Shown here one piece after another: positions 42,948-51,806 of a stretch of 64,000 bases of DNA. The stretch is from contig NZ_JAANAT010000005.1 in NCBI RefSeq assembly GCF_011089895.1, forward strand, positions 372,001 through 436,000, written 5' to 3'. The number at the start of each line of letters is the position of its first letter. The first letter of the stretch is position 1. Both the position numbers and the translations under genes were made by a program. Under the pieces are notes generated by a model. The model was given only the letters and a program-made list of their open reading frames with translations. It was not told where the DNA came from and did not search any database. The stretch is from Mucilaginibacter inviolabilis (GTDB taxonomy: Bacteria; Bacteroidota; Bacteroidia; Sphingobacteriales; Sphingobacteriaceae).

Positions 42948-44303
42948 ATGACGACTACCGAACAACTCTACCAGATATACCTGCAACACCCGGTAATCAG
43001 TACCGATACCCGAAAAATTGGCAGCGGCAGCTTGTTTTTTGCTCTTAAAGGCGATAAGTTCGATGCTAATACCTTTGCTCAGCAAGCTATAGAAGTCGGT
43101 GCAGCTTATGCCATTATTGATAACTCAGAGTATCAACTGGGCGACCGGTATCTCTTGGTTGAGGACGTGTTAACCGCTCTGCAGGATCTGGCCCGATATC
43201 ACCGCCAGCAATTACAGATACCTGTTGTAGGACTCACCGGTACCAATGGCAAAACCACTACCAAGGAGCTTATCAACGCAGTATTATCACAGCATTTTAA
43301 AACCCAGGCCACACAAGGCAACCTGAACAACCATATCGGTGTACCACTTACAATACTAACTATTGATGCTACACACGAAGCAGCTGTAATTGAAATGGGC
43401 GCCAATCATCAAAAAGAAATCGAACTGCTTTGCAGCATCTCGCAGCCATCGCACGGCATGATTACCAACGTGGGTAAAGCCCACCTGGAAGGTTTTGGCG
43501 GCGTTGAAGGTGTAAAAAAGGGCAAAGGAGAATTGTATGATTTTTTCCGCAAGTCCGAAAGTCAGCAAAGAGGTAAGCCTGAAAGCAATCCTGCTGTTTT
43601 TATCAACAGCGATGATACGGTGTTGATGGAAATGGCCGCTGCAAGGCATTTACACCATGTAGTTTATTATGGCACACAGGATATTGACAACCTGATCAGC
43701 GGGGAGATCATCGAGAACGCGCCACTACTTACCATTCAGTGGACCAATAACACAACCGGTCAATCTTATACCGTAAAAACACAACTCACCGGGGCTTATA
43801 ACCTCAACAATATTTTGGCGGCTATTAGCATAGGTACTTATTTTAAGCTTTCGGCGCAGGAAATAAACGCGGGTATCGAGGGTTATCAGCCCAAAAACAA
43901 CCGCTCGCAAATTGTGCAAACGGCTACCAATACCCTTATTTGTGATTATTATAATGCCAACCCGAGCAGTATGGCCGTTGCTATTGAAAATATGGACAAG
44001 ATTAGCGCAAAACGCAAGGTATTGATACTGGGTGATATGTTTGAACTGGGTGATGAATCGCCTGCCGAACACCTCACCATCCTTCAAAAAGCGCTGAATG
44101 TATCCGTTGATGAAAGGATATTTATCGGCAAGGATTTTGAAAGTCAAAAGTCAAAAGTTAAAAGTCAAAACCAGGCAGCAACTTTCTACCATACTGCCGA
44201 AGATGCTATTGACGGGTTGAAGAGCCATCCGATAAAAAACTCCACCATTTTGATCAAGGGTTCGCGGGGAATGGCTTTGGAGCGTTTGGTGGAGTTGTTT
44301 TGA
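42948..44303 (+). CDS. murF: UDP-N-acetylmuramoyl-tripeptide--D-alanyl-D-alanine ligase
   Basis: Adds D-Ala-D-Ala to the UDP-MurNAc-tripeptide in peptidoglycan synthesis. The frame is open from a TTG at 42936, but the ATG at 42948 (MTTTEQLYQIYLQHP) is preferred; 451 residues. The Mur-ligase P-loop GTNGKTTT is at 98-105, NHIGVPLTIL follows, and the central and C-terminal domains are complete (DYYNANPSSM, GDMFELG). An unusual Ser/Lys/Gln stretch at about 398-409 is encoded by tandem AAAGTC words identical to those of the intergenic repeats. It stands outside the usual dcw cluster, which is common in this phylum. Confidence 0.95.
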   Translation: MTTTEQLYQIYLQHPVISTDTRKIGSGSLFFALKGDKFDANTFAQQAIEVGAAYAIIDNSEYQLGDRYLLVEDVLTALQDLARYHRQQLQIPVVGLTGTNGKTTTKELINAVLSQHFKTQATQGNLNNHIGVPLTILTIDATHEAAVIEMGANHQKEIELLCSISQPSHGMITNVGKAHLEGFGGVEGVKKGKGELYDFFRKSESQQRGKPESNPAVFINSDDTVLMEMAAARHLHHVVYYGTQDIDNLISGEIIENAPLLTIQWTNNTTGQSYTVKTQLTGAYNLNNILAAISIGTYFKLSAQEINAGIEGYQPKNNRSQIVQTATNTLICDYYNANPSSMAVAIENMDKISAKRKVLILGDMFELGDESPAEHLTILQKALNVSVDERIFIGKDFESQKSKVKSQNQAATFYHTAEDAIDGLKSHPIKNSTILIKGSRGMALERLVELF

Positions 44304-44310
44304 AGGCCCC

Positions 44311-44356
44311 AAGTTCTGAGTCCTAAAGCGGATTTTCGGCTCAAGACTCAGAACTT
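44311..44356. terminator. Hairpin between convergent murF and SDR genes
   Basis: AAGTTCTGAGTC (44311-44322) is perfectly complementary to GACTCAGAACTT (44345-44356), with a 22-base loop. It lies between two convergent stops and could terminate both; it also looks like another word-type repeat. Confidence 0.5.
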
Positions 44357-44368
44357 CAGACTTAGAAA

Positions 44369-45109
44369 TTAGCTATTAAAACCTCCGTCAATGGTCATGA
44401 TGGACCCAGTAGTGAAACTGGCTGATGGACTAGCTAGATACCCTACAATTTCAGCAATTTGCTGCGGATCGCCATATTTGGGTATAGCCATTAAGCTGCG
44501 TAAATGATCGGCATGACTGCCATCAGCCGGGTTCATGTCGGTATTTACAGGTCCGGGCTGTACCAGGTTTACTGTTATGCCCTTTGGACCCAGATCACGA
44601 GCCAATCCACGGGTAAGGCCGCTTAATGCCGATTTGCTCATCGAATAAAGTGTACCCTGCGAAGCAACAACTCTATCGGCCATGTTACTGCCTATGGTAA
44701 TAAACCTTCCACCCTTTTCCAGTTTTTGTGCTGCGAAAATGGCCGCTTCAAAAACCGCCTTTACATTTATATCCATCACAAAGCGGTAATCATCCAGCGT
44801 GTGCTCTTCCATCGGCTTGCCGCCATAAACCCCGGCATTGTTCACCAGGATATCCAGCTGGCCAAATTTTTCTATCGTTTGAGTTAAGGCTGAGGTTATC
44901 TCCCCTTCCACTGCATTATCTGCCTTAAGAGCTGATAAGTTTAAACCCTCGCTGGTTAATTCATCAATCAAAGCCTGTGCTTTTTCTTTTCCGTTTACAT
45001 AGGTAAAAACCACGGAGGCACCTTCCTGTGCCAGTTGCTTCACTATTGCCGCACCCATACCCCGACTGCCTCCGGTAACCAGGGCTATTTTATCTTTTAA
45101 CTTTTGCAT
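44369..45109 (-). CDS. SDR family NAD(P)-dependent oxidoreductase
   Basis: A classical short-chain dehydrogenase of 246 residues. The frame extends to 45223, but the ATG at 45109 (MQKLKDKIALVTGG) gives the family start. Cofactor motif TGGSRGMG (12-19), NNAG (90-93) and catalytic S141, Y155 and K159 in YSMSK are present. The substrate is not predictable; 3-oxoacyl-ACP reductase-like and quinone-reductase-like members look the same at this level. It is divergent from an HxlR regulator gene that shares its promoter region and probably controls it. Confidence 0.92.
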   Translation of the reverse strand: MQKLKDKIALVTGGSRGMGAAIVKQLAQEGASVVFTYVNGKEKAQALIDELTSEGLNLSALKADNAVEGEITSALTQTIEKFGQLDILVNNAGVYGGKPMEEHTLDDYRFVMDINVKAVFEAAIFAAQKLEKGGRFITIGSNMADRVVASQGTLYSMSKSALSGLTRGLARDLGPKGITVNLVQPGPVNTDMNPADGSHADHLRSLMAIPKYGDPQQIAEIVGYLASPSASFTTGSIMTIDGGFNS

Positions 45110-45130
45110 TACTGTTTGTTTTAAATACTG

Positions 45131-45161
45131 TTGCAAAGCTATCGCCAAACCTATATATTTG
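45131..45161 (+). promoter_or_regulatory. Promoter of the HxlR gene, overlapping SDR promoter elements
   Basis: On the plus strand TTG (45131) and TATATTTG (45154-45161) are separated by 20 bases, a good Bacteroidota promoter. On the minus strand TAGCTTTG (45134-45141) and TAGGTTTG (45146-45153) are candidate -7 elements for the SDR gene. The overlap suggests coordinated control. Confidence 0.6.
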
Positions 45162-45203
45162 TATATACTGATAAAATTGTGTAGTACTAACATAAATGTA
45201 AGT

Positions 45204-45596
45204 ATGAGAAAAGAAACCTCCACTAACCTGGAAAATGAGCAACTAATCCTGGCTGGTTGCGGAACTTCCTATACACTCGACTTGATAGGCGGTCGTTGGA
45301 AACCTCAAATTTTGTGGCGATTATTATTACAAGGCAGCATGCGTTATAGTCAGCTTAAAAATTCCATGCCCAATGTTTCTGAACGAATACTGATATTGCA
45401 GTTGCGCGAATTGGAAAAGGACAAGCTCATCAGCAGGCAGGTTTATGCCGAAGTACCACCAAAAGTGGAATACCGACTAACCGATTTAGGCATGAGCCTG
45501 AAACCCGTGCTGTGCTGCCTGTCTACCTGGGGCGAAGCTAACCGGCCAAATAGGGTTATAAGCGGGGAGCCGGAAGTTATGAGTGAGGAGGTGTAG
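45204..45596 (+). CDS. HxlR family transcriptional regulator
   Basis: A 130-residue winged-helix regulator when started at the ATG at 45204 (MRKETSTNLE); the frame is open from 45159, but the earlier codons overlap the promoter elements. Signature segments are C19 followed by LDLIGGRWKPQILWRLL, the recognition helix region MRYSQLKNSMPNVSERILILQLRELE, and the wing PPKVEYRLTDLG. C19 is the conserved redox- or aldehyde-sensing position of many HxlR/YodB proteins. Divergent from the SDR gene, which is the likely target. Confidence 0.9.
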   Translation: MRKETSTNLENEQLILAGCGTSYTLDLIGGRWKPQILWRLLLQGSMRYSQLKNSMPNVSERILILQLRELEKDKLISRQVYAEVPPKVEYRLTDLGMSLKPVLCCLSTWGEANRPNRVISGEPEVMSEEV

Positions 45597-45624
45597 GTCA
45601 AATTTGTAAATCAGTTCCCTTCAT

Positions 45625-45951
45625 GTCATTGCGAGAAGGAACGACGAAGCAATCTCGTAACTGTACAGAGCCGCTATACCTATCGTATACCCGCTCTTGG
45701 CCGCGGGAGGGCCTTTACTTTTCCTTGATGAAAAGTAACCAAAAATCAAGTCAGCAGAAATACTTCTTTGCGCTCGTAGCCTTTGCCCTGCAAATCGGGC
45801 AGAACCACGGGCTGCAAATCCTTACCTCCACTTCGTTCGCTCATTATCCCCCGCTTCAGGTAAGGTTCGCTATGCCCTTGCATCCGCACAACCCAGCATT
45901 GTTCTGCCCACTTTCGCCCGAAGCTTATCTGCTGACGGGGAGAAGAAATCA
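45625..45951. repeat. Interspersed repeat element of about 330 bases
   Basis: The region opens with a CATTGCGAGAAGGAACGACG palindrome-family word and contains a TTACTTTTC/GAAAAGTAA stem near 45715-45740. The open frames on both strands are broken, compositionally odd, and of the kind often misannotated as small proteins in Bacteroidota genomes. I see no genuine gene. It separates HxlR from the convergent FAD oxidoreductase gene. Confidence 0.5.
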
Positions 45952-47094
45952 CTAGCTAAAGCTTAGCGTCAGTTCCGCTACTTCTTCCCCTACCAAACTC
46001 CCCATAGCTACACCCATACCATTACAGCGTACCGCGCAAAATATGTTGGGTTGTATTTGTTTTACTATAGGGGTAATTTCCTCGCCAAAACCCATGATGC
46101 CGCTCCACCAATAGTCAACCTCAACATCCTGGTTGGGTAATATTACCTCATGCAGATAGCTGATCAGTTTTTCTTTTACGGTATCGGTGTGCCCAAAATT
46201 CCAGGTTTTCTCAGCGTTATAATCCAGGTTACGTCCACCGCCAAATAAGATGCGGTTATCAATATTGCGGAAATAGTAATAGCCTTCATTAAAATGATAG
46301 GTGCCTTTCAATTTCAAGCCCGGCACCGGTTTGGTAACCAACACCTGCCCCCTACCGGGGATCACATCCAGTTCAGGATACAGCTGGCTGGCAAAAGCAT
46401 TGGTAGCCAATATTACTTTACCGGCCTTAAAGTTTCCCTGCGAGGTAATCAGCTTAACGTACTTGTCTTCATGGTCGATAGCTGTTATTTCGCAATTGTT
46501 TAATATCAGCACGCCTAAACCATATACCTTATATAATAAGGTGCGCATCATTTTACCGGTATGTAATTGCCCTTCAAAAGGGTTATATATGATGTGACTA
46601 ACTTTACTGAAGCCAAAATCTGCAATTTTAGCATCAGCCACTGCATAAATGTCAGTTTCGCCAATGGCCTGCTGTAATAGTTTATTGAGATGACCGATCT
46701 GTTCTATACAGTTATGAGCGATATCTTTTTCTTCGGTCATAAAAAGTTCGTGCCCGCCATGCTGATAATAATGCATGTTGGCATCGCCCAAATTTTCCCG
46801 TAAGCGCTGTAAACCACGCCACTTATAGGCTACCAGGCGCATGGCTTCTTCTTCGGATGATTGATTGATGACAGAAATTTGCTCGGAAAGTGTACCAAAA
46901 CAGGCAAAACCTGCGTTTTTAGTACTGGCTCCTGATGGTAAAAAGCCACGCTCCAAAACCAGCACTTTTAAATTGGGCTGTTGTTTTTTTAAGTGCAGCG
47001 CGGCGCTCAGACCAACCAGGCCACTGCCAATGATGATCACATCGGCCTCATCAATAAACGCAGTGCGCTCCCAGTATGAAAATGACGGCTCCAT
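45952..47094 (-). CDS. FAD-dependent oxidoreductase, DAO family
   Basis: A 380-residue flavoenzyme. The dinucleotide-binding motif VIIIGSGLVGLSAALHL is at about 20-36 and the second FAD signature LERGFLPSGASTKNAGFA near 48-65. The C-terminal region has the GRGQVLVT and CAVRCNGMGVAMG segments of the DAO family (PuuB/glycine oxidase-like amine or amino-acid oxidases). The substrate cannot be told from sequence. There is no signal peptide. It is monocistronic: upstream is a 199-base repeat-rich gap, and downstream lies an interspersed repeat element. Confidence 0.88.
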   Translation of the reverse strand: MEPSFSYWERTAFIDEADVIIIGSGLVGLSAALHLKKQQPNLKVLVLERGFLPSGASTKNAGFACFGTLSEQISVINQSSEEEAMRLVAYKWRGLQRLRENLGDANMHYYQHGGHELFMTEEKDIAHNCIEQIGHLNKLLQQAIGETDIYAVADAKIADFGFSKVSHIIYNPFEGQLHTGKMMRTLLYKVYGLGVLILNNCEITAIDHEDKYVKLITSQGNFKAGKVILATNAFASQLYPELDVIPGRGQVLVTKPVPGLKLKGTYHFNEGYYYFRNIDNRILFGGGRNLDYNAEKTWNFGHTDTVKEKLISYLHEVILPNQDVEVDYWWSGIMGFGEEITPIVKQIQPNIFCAVRCNGMGVAMGSLVGEEVAELTLSFS

Positions 47095-47293
47095 TTTAAG
47101 TCAAAAGTAAAAATTGCGAAGCACTCTTGAACACCATAAAACAATAAAACGTGAAAATTCAAAATTCAAAAGTACTTATGTACAAGAAACTTAAATTTTT
47201 GAATCCACTTTTAAGCTTAAACCGGAATAGTTTTTGAATATTTAAAACTGACAAGCGTTTTGACTTTTTAATTTTGACTTTTAACTTAAAAAC
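47095..47293. repeat. AAGTCAAAAG word repeats, partly inverted
   Basis: TTAAGTCAAAAGTAAAAATT near 47096 is answered by AATTTTGACTTTTAACTT near 47270, and AAATTCAAAATTCAAAAG lies between. The same words occur in frame in murF. The gap separates two divergent genes. Confidence 0.5.
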
Positions 47294-48022
47294 ATGAATC
47301 ACTTATCAATAATTATAGGATATATCGGCTACAATTCGGCATGGTTCCTGATGATTGCCATCGCCCTGATCAGCTTTATAGTGCAGTGGCGATTTCGAAA
47401 TAAGTTTAAACAATACTCCGAGGTGGCATTGCTCTCCGGTCTTTCGGGTCAGGAGGTGGCTGTAAAAATGCTGCGCGCCCATGGCATATTTGATGTACAG
47501 GTAATTTCTGTAGAAGGACAACTGACCGATCATTACAATCCTGAAAACAAAACCGTGAATTTAAGCCAGGATGTTTTTTATGGCCGAAGTATTGCCGCGG
47601 CCGCTGTTGCCGCGCACGAATGCGGACATGCTGTACAGCATGCACAGGCTTATAGTTGGTTAAGTTTCCGTTCGGCGATGGTGCCCATTATCAATGTGGC
47701 ATCAACCTTAACCCAGTGGACTTTGTTTATCGGCGTAATGTTATTATTCTTCGCCCACAGCCCTTATGTACTGGCAATAGGTGTTGCCGCGTTGGCCTTG
47801 GTTACCTTTTTCAGCTTTATAACGCTGCCTGTTGAGTTTGACGCCAGCAGGCGGGCATTGGCCTGGCTTGATAATAATTACAGCATCATGCAAACCGCGC
47901 AGGAACATGAACAAGCCAAAGATGCCCTTTGGTGGGCCGCAATGACTTATGTAGTTGCCGCATTGAGCGCATTGGCCACGCTGGTTTATTACGCCTCGTT
48001 TTTGTTTAACAGGAGAAACTGA
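47294..48022 (+). CDS. Membrane zinc metallopeptidase (PF04298 type)
   Basis: A 242-residue membrane protein with an N-terminal helix (about 17-32), the zinc-binding HECGH motif (H108, E109, H112) in AAHECGHAVQHA, and two or three further hydrophobic segments (about 130-180 and 215-235). Size and motif match the YugP-like neutral zinc metallopeptidases of unknown substrate. It has its own promoter region and is divergent from the FAD oxidoreductase gene. Confidence 0.92.
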   Translation: MNHLSIIIGYIGYNSAWFLMIAIALISFIVQWRFRNKFKQYSEVALLSGLSGQEVAVKMLRAHGIFDVQVISVEGQLTDHYNPENKTVNLSQDVFYGRSIAAAAVAAHECGHAVQHAQAYSWLSFRSAMVPIINVASTLTQWTLFIGVMLLFFAHSPYVLAIGVAALALVTFFSFITLPVEFDASRRALAWLDNNYSIMQTAQEHEQAKDALWWAAMTYVVAALSALATLVYYASFLFNRRN

Positions 48023-48097
48023 GAGAAGAGAAGCAAGAGGTAAGAATCAAGAAATAAGATTTTGATTCGATTTTAGCGAGCAGGCCATAAATCCCAT

Positions 48098-48235
48098 GTC
48101 ATTGCGAGGAGGAACGACGAGGCAATCCCCTCGCGTATCTCTGCTTACGATGAGATTATCAATGTTGTTAATTATTTTTTAAGGTATTAATGAGCTCCCT
48201 CCTGTCGGTTGTCCACGCTGCGCTCGCAATGACAT
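48098..48235. repeat. CATTGCGAGG palindromic repeat, copy 2
   Basis: GTCATTGCGAGGAGGAACGA at 48098 and the inverse-complementary end GCTCGCAATGAC ending at 48232 enclose about 100 bases. Same family as at 45625 and 55910-56019. It fills the gap between two convergent genes. Confidence 0.65.
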
Positions 48236-48261
48236 AGTTTATTTATACCCTTCCTTTCAGC

Positions 48262-49938
48262 CTACAAATTCCCCAACTTTAACTCATTCACTGCAAAATT
48301 CGCCGCCCGTGCGGTAAAGGCCATATAAGAAAGTGATGGGTTTACACAGGATGATGACACCATGAACGATCCATCGGTAACAAATACATTTTTGGCATCC
48401 CAAACCTGGTTCCATTTATTAAGTACCGATGTTTTGGGGTCGTTCCCCATGCGTGCGGCACCCATTTCATGTATAGCGCCTATGTATTTCCTGGCTATAA
48501 AACCTTTTACATTCTTAAGGCCGGCCTTTTCAAACATTTCCATCGCGTCAGCCAGCGACTCTGCTTCCATCCTACGTTCATTTTCTTTAAATTCCATGTC
48601 GATAGATAAGGTATTGAGTCCCCATTTATCTTTAACTTGCTTATTAAGGCTGATCTTATTTTCGTGATAAGGCAATACTTCGCCAAAGCTAGCCATCGAC
48701 ATCGTCCAGCTTCCGGGCTCTGTCAACGCGTCCTTAAAATTAGCACCTATGCTTAATTCCGCGATTTCGCGGCTCCACCCTTCGCGCCCCGCCGAACCCT
48801 GGAAACCAAATCCCCGCAGATAATCACGTTTATCGCCAAACAGGTTGCGGTAACGTGGTATATATATGCCATTGGCTCTACGGCCAAAATAGTATTTATC
48901 CTCATATCCCTCCATGGTACCACTGGCGGCGCCGCCTACGTGATGATCCATCACATTATGACCTAACTCACCGCCGCTGCTCCCCAATCCGTCGGGCCAT
49001 ATATCCGTTGCCGAATTCATCAATATCCAGGCGCTGTTGAAGGTGGAGGCATTTAAAAAAATGATCTTCGAAGTATAGGTATAAGTTTTATTATTTTCTG
49101 CGTCGAGCACTTCTACGCCTGTAGCTTTCTGGGTATCCTTATTGTATAATATCCGGGTAACTATTGACCATGGGCGAACTGTAAGATTTCCTGTGGCCAT
49201 CGCTGCGGGAAGTGTGGATGATTGTGTACTAAAATATCCGCCAAAAGGGCAGCCCAATGCACATTTATTACGGTACTGGCAATTGGTACGGCCAGGTAAA
49301 GGTTTAGTAATGTTGGCTGTACGACCAATGATCATGTGGCGCTGCCCATTGTATTGTTTTTTTATACGGGCCGACACTTCTTTTTCTACACAATTTAACT
49401 CCATAGCCGGCTGAAACTGCCCATCGGGCAAATGCGGCAAACCTTCGATAGAGCCACTGATGCCGGCAAAGCGCTCTACATGGTCATACCAGGGCGCTAT
49501 ATCTTTATAACGCACTGGCCAGTCAATTGCTATACCTTCTTTGGCATTGGCTTCAAAATCAAAATCACTCCAGCGGTAGCTTTGCCTGCCCCACATCAAT
49601 GAGCGCCCGCCTACGTGGTACCCTCTCCTCCAATTATAGGGTTTAACCTGGGTGTATGGATTTTCCCTCTCGTTCACCCAATAATCCATATTGGCTTCAA
49701 TAAGCCCATGTGCTTTGTCCTGCACAGGATAGTCCTTTATTTTTGATTGCGGGGGAACATCCCTGTGCAGTAACTCCCATGGTGCTTTGGTAGCATTGGT
49801 ATATCCTTTTATATGCTCAATGTTTTGTCCCCGCTCCAGCATCAATACTTTTAAACCCTGTTCGCTGAGCTCTTTTGCCGCCCACCCTCCCGAAATTCCG
49901 GAGCCTACAACAATGGCATCATAATGATAATTATCCAT
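48262..49938 (-). CDS. GMC family oxidoreductase
   Basis: A 558-residue FAD enzyme. The nucleotide-binding motif AIVVGSGISGGWAAKEL is at 8-24 and ERG at 36-38. RNKCALGCPFGG near 220 is the cysteine-bearing segment common in Bacteroidota GMC proteins. The C-terminal HEMGAARMG and DGSFMVSSSCVNPSL carry the active-site His and the last FAD contact. The gluconate 2-dehydrogenase subunit-3-like gene that often precedes such enzymes is absent here, so it may act alone or with a distant partner. No signal peptide is visible. Oxidation of a sugar or polyol is likely. Confidence 0.9.
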   Translation of the reverse strand: MDNYHYDAIVVGSGISGGWAAKELSEQGLKVLMLERGQNIEHIKGYTNATKAPWELLHRDVPPQSKIKDYPVQDKAHGLIEANMDYWVNERENPYTQVKPYNWRRGYHVGGRSLMWGRQSYRWSDFDFEANAKEGIAIDWPVRYKDIAPWYDHVERFAGISGSIEGLPHLPDGQFQPAMELNCVEKEVSARIKKQYNGQRHMIIGRTANITKPLPGRTNCQYRNKCALGCPFGGYFSTQSSTLPAAMATGNLTVRPWSIVTRILYNKDTQKATGVEVLDAENNKTYTYTSKIIFLNASTFNSAWILMNSATDIWPDGLGSSGGELGHNVMDHHVGGAASGTMEGYEDKYYFGRRANGIYIPRYRNLFGDKRDYLRGFGFQGSAGREGWSREIAELSIGANFKDALTEPGSWTMSMASFGEVLPYHENKISLNKQVKDKWGLNTLSIDMEFKENERRMEAESLADAMEMFEKAGLKNVKGFIARKYIGAIHEMGAARMGNDPKTSVLNKWNQVWDAKNVFVTDGSFMVSSSCVNPSLSYMAFTARAANFAVNELKLGNL

Positions 49939-50042
49939 AAACAGTTGATGATAGTTTTAACTGGTCTTTTTGCTAAAATAAAAATACGCTTTGTATCTTT
50001 TATATGTTACATATACAATTAAAAAAGCTTCTCCCTTTAAAA

Positions 50043-50075
50043 AGACTTACGAAGTTTTAAAAACTTTGTAAGTCT
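50043..50075. repeat. Palindromic hairpin in divergent intergenic region
   Basis: AGACTTACGAAGTTTT pairs with AAAACTTTGTAAGTCT, with one mismatch. It lies upstream of both the GMC and YXWGXW genes, so it is more likely a dispersed repeat than a terminator. Confidence 0.5.
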
Positions 50076-50206
50076 GGCTACCCGATGTGCCTGGCATGTT
50101 CATCTATCATACTTACTTATTTATCAATGGCTTATATTTCATGAAGCTTTGATGAAGAGTTATTAGCCCTTTTGCAAATCTTAATGTAATATTCATGTTA
50201 CCCCGA

Positions 50207-50214
50207 TAGGTTTG
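50207..50214 (+). promoter_or_regulatory. Candidate -7 element of the YXWGXW gene
   Basis: TAGGTTTG matches TAnnTTTG and lies 16 bases before the start codon; no matching -33 TTG at the usual distance was found. Confidence 0.35.
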
Positions 50215-50230
50215 ATTAAAATTTATTGAC

Positions 50231-51268
50231 ATGAAAAAGACATTTAAAATATTAATGGTGCTTTTGGTTACCTCATTAGCAACTGTTAAAACCTATGCGC
50301 AGATAAGTATAGGCGTATCGGTACGGATAGCACCGCCTGCCCTGCCGGTTTATACACAACCGCCATGCCCTGTTGACGGTTATTTATGGACCCCTGGTTA
50401 CTGGGCATATGCCGAAGATGGCGGATATTACTGGGTACCCGGCGTTTGGATAGCCCCTCCGCGTGTTGGTTTTTTATGGACACCCGGTTACTGGGGTTAT
50501 GATGGCGCTATTTATGTTTTCCACCAAGGCTACTGGGGCAGGCACATTGGCTTTTATGGCGGTGTAAATTATGGTTACGGCTATGGCGGTGCTGGTTATG
50601 TTGGTGGCAGATGGGCTGGCAATTCCTTTCAGTATAATACTGCCGTGGTTAATGTAAACAATACCGTGGTACATAACACTTATATTAACAAAACGGTTAT
50701 CAATAACAATGTAACCGTAAATAACAATCATACCAGCTTCAATGGCCCTGGTGGTGTAAATGCTACCCCACGACCAGATGAACGTGCTGCAGAACGTGAG
50801 CAACATGTACAACCAACTAATGATCAAATCAATCATCAGCAGGTAGCCGGTAAAGATCGCAATCAATTTGCATCGGCTAATAACGGACGCCCGGCTACCG
50901 CAGCAATGAATAAGGTGGATGGTAACCGTTTTAATACCGAAGGCCGCAGAGCCAGAACTCCAAACTCAGACGGAACAAATAATAATACCGACAGAGGTAA
51001 CCGCCCACAGGCTAATAACAACGCCGATAATCATGCCAATGCTAACCCCGATAATGCAAATAAAAATGCATCACCTGGCGATCAGGCAGCAAGAGCCCCT
51101 CATCAGCATCAGGCAGCTAATAACCCTAATCCGGATAATAACCGGCAACCGACTCAGAATCAGCAGCACAATAATATGGCTCGTGCACCAAGGCAATTGG
51201 TAAGACACCCTGCTCCGGCTAGACCACATAACAATCCAAGACCACAGGAACACGAAAAACACCGATAA
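50231..51268 (+). CDS. Secreted YXWGXW repeat protein
   Basis: A 345-residue protein with signal peptide (ending KTYAQ). The N-terminal third holds aromatic repeats of the PF12779 YXWGXW type: DGYLWTPGYWAY, GGYYWVPGVWI, GFLWTPGYWGY and HQGYWG. The middle is Gly/Tyr-rich, then Asn/Val-rich (VVHNTYINKTVINNN). The last 170 residues are a low-complexity, disordered Asn/Gln/Pro/His-rich tail with a basic end. Such proteins are common and poorly characterised exported proteins of Proteobacteria and Bacteroidota. A strong terminator follows. Confidence 0.85.
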   Translation: MKKTFKILMVLLVTSLATVKTYAQISIGVSVRIAPPALPVYTQPPCPVDGYLWTPGYWAYAEDGGYYWVPGVWIAPPRVGFLWTPGYWGYDGAIYVFHQGYWGRHIGFYGGVNYGYGYGGAGYVGGRWAGNSFQYNTAVVNVNNTVVHNTYINKTVINNNVTVNNNHTSFNGPGGVNATPRPDERAAEREQHVQPTNDQINHQQVAGKDRNQFASANNGRPATAAMNKVDGNRFNTEGRRARTPNSDGTNNNTDRGNRPQANNNADNHANANPDNANKNASPGDQAARAPHQHQAANNPNPDNNRQPTQNQQHNNMARAPRQLVRHPAPARPHNNPRPQEHEKHR

Positions 51269-51299
51269 TAGTTTCCCCAAATTCAATATCATATATACG

Positions 51300-51334
51300 C
51301 AAAAGCCCGGTTGATAAATCAACCGGGCTTTTTA
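51300..51334 (+). terminator. Rho-independent terminator
   Basis: AAAAGCCCGGTTGAT pairs with ATCAACCGGGCTTTTT. It follows the YXWGXW gene by about 32 bases and can serve the convergent apaG gene as well. Confidence 0.88.
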
Positions 51335-51373
51335 TATGTCTTAATTCTTGATTTTAATTTCTGGCTCTGAATC

Positions 51374-51760
51374 TTAATTCATCCTATATGGAGCGATCAA
51401 ATAAAACTCCGGTATCTGCACATTAAACGAGGCATTATCCAGCAGGCGATTCATCTGGTACTCGCCTTTCATACTGCCCATATCCGTTTTGAGGTTACAG
51501 CCCGATACGTATTCATGCGCATGACCCGGTTCAATAACGGGTTGTTGGCCCACTACACCTTCGCCTTCCACTTCACGTTTTGCGCCGTTTGAATCAAAAA
51601 TATACCAATGCCTGCTAATAAGCTGTATGGCATAGTTACTCATATTTTCGATATTCACCTTGTAGGCAAACATAAAGTGATCATTAGCCGGATTTGAATA
51701 TTCGGGCTGATATACGGTCTCGATGGAAACCTTAACACCCTCAGTAATAGTGGTAACCAT
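51374..51760 (-). CDS. apaG: ApaG family protein
   Basis: A 128-residue protein that covers the whole ApaG/DUF525 beta-sandwich: VKVSIETVYQPEYSNP, the FAYKVNIENMSNYAIQLISR core, HWYIFDSNG, VVGQQPVIEPGHAHEYVSGC, and the closing GSMKGEYQM. The family is linked with diadenosine tetraphosphate and cation phenotypes, but its biochemical role remains uncertain. It starts 46 bases after the dusB stop in the same direction, so the two may be cotranscribed. Confidence 0.93.
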   Translation of the reverse strand: MVTTITEGVKVSIETVYQPEYSNPANDHFMFAYKVNIENMSNYAIQLISRHWYIFDSNGAKREVEGEGVVGQQPVIEPGHAHEYVSGCNLKTDMGSMKGEYQMNRLLDNASFNVQIPEFYLIAPYRMN

Positions 51761-51806
51761 GTGAATTAATTCTGTTTAGTTCCAAATATAAACATCTAAA
51801 CAAATA

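Noticed and set aside
45623..45952. 110-codon plus and 68-codon minus frames between HxlR and the FAD oxidoreductase
   Set aside because: They lie in a repeat element and read as translated repeat; neither shows domain or composition of a real gene.
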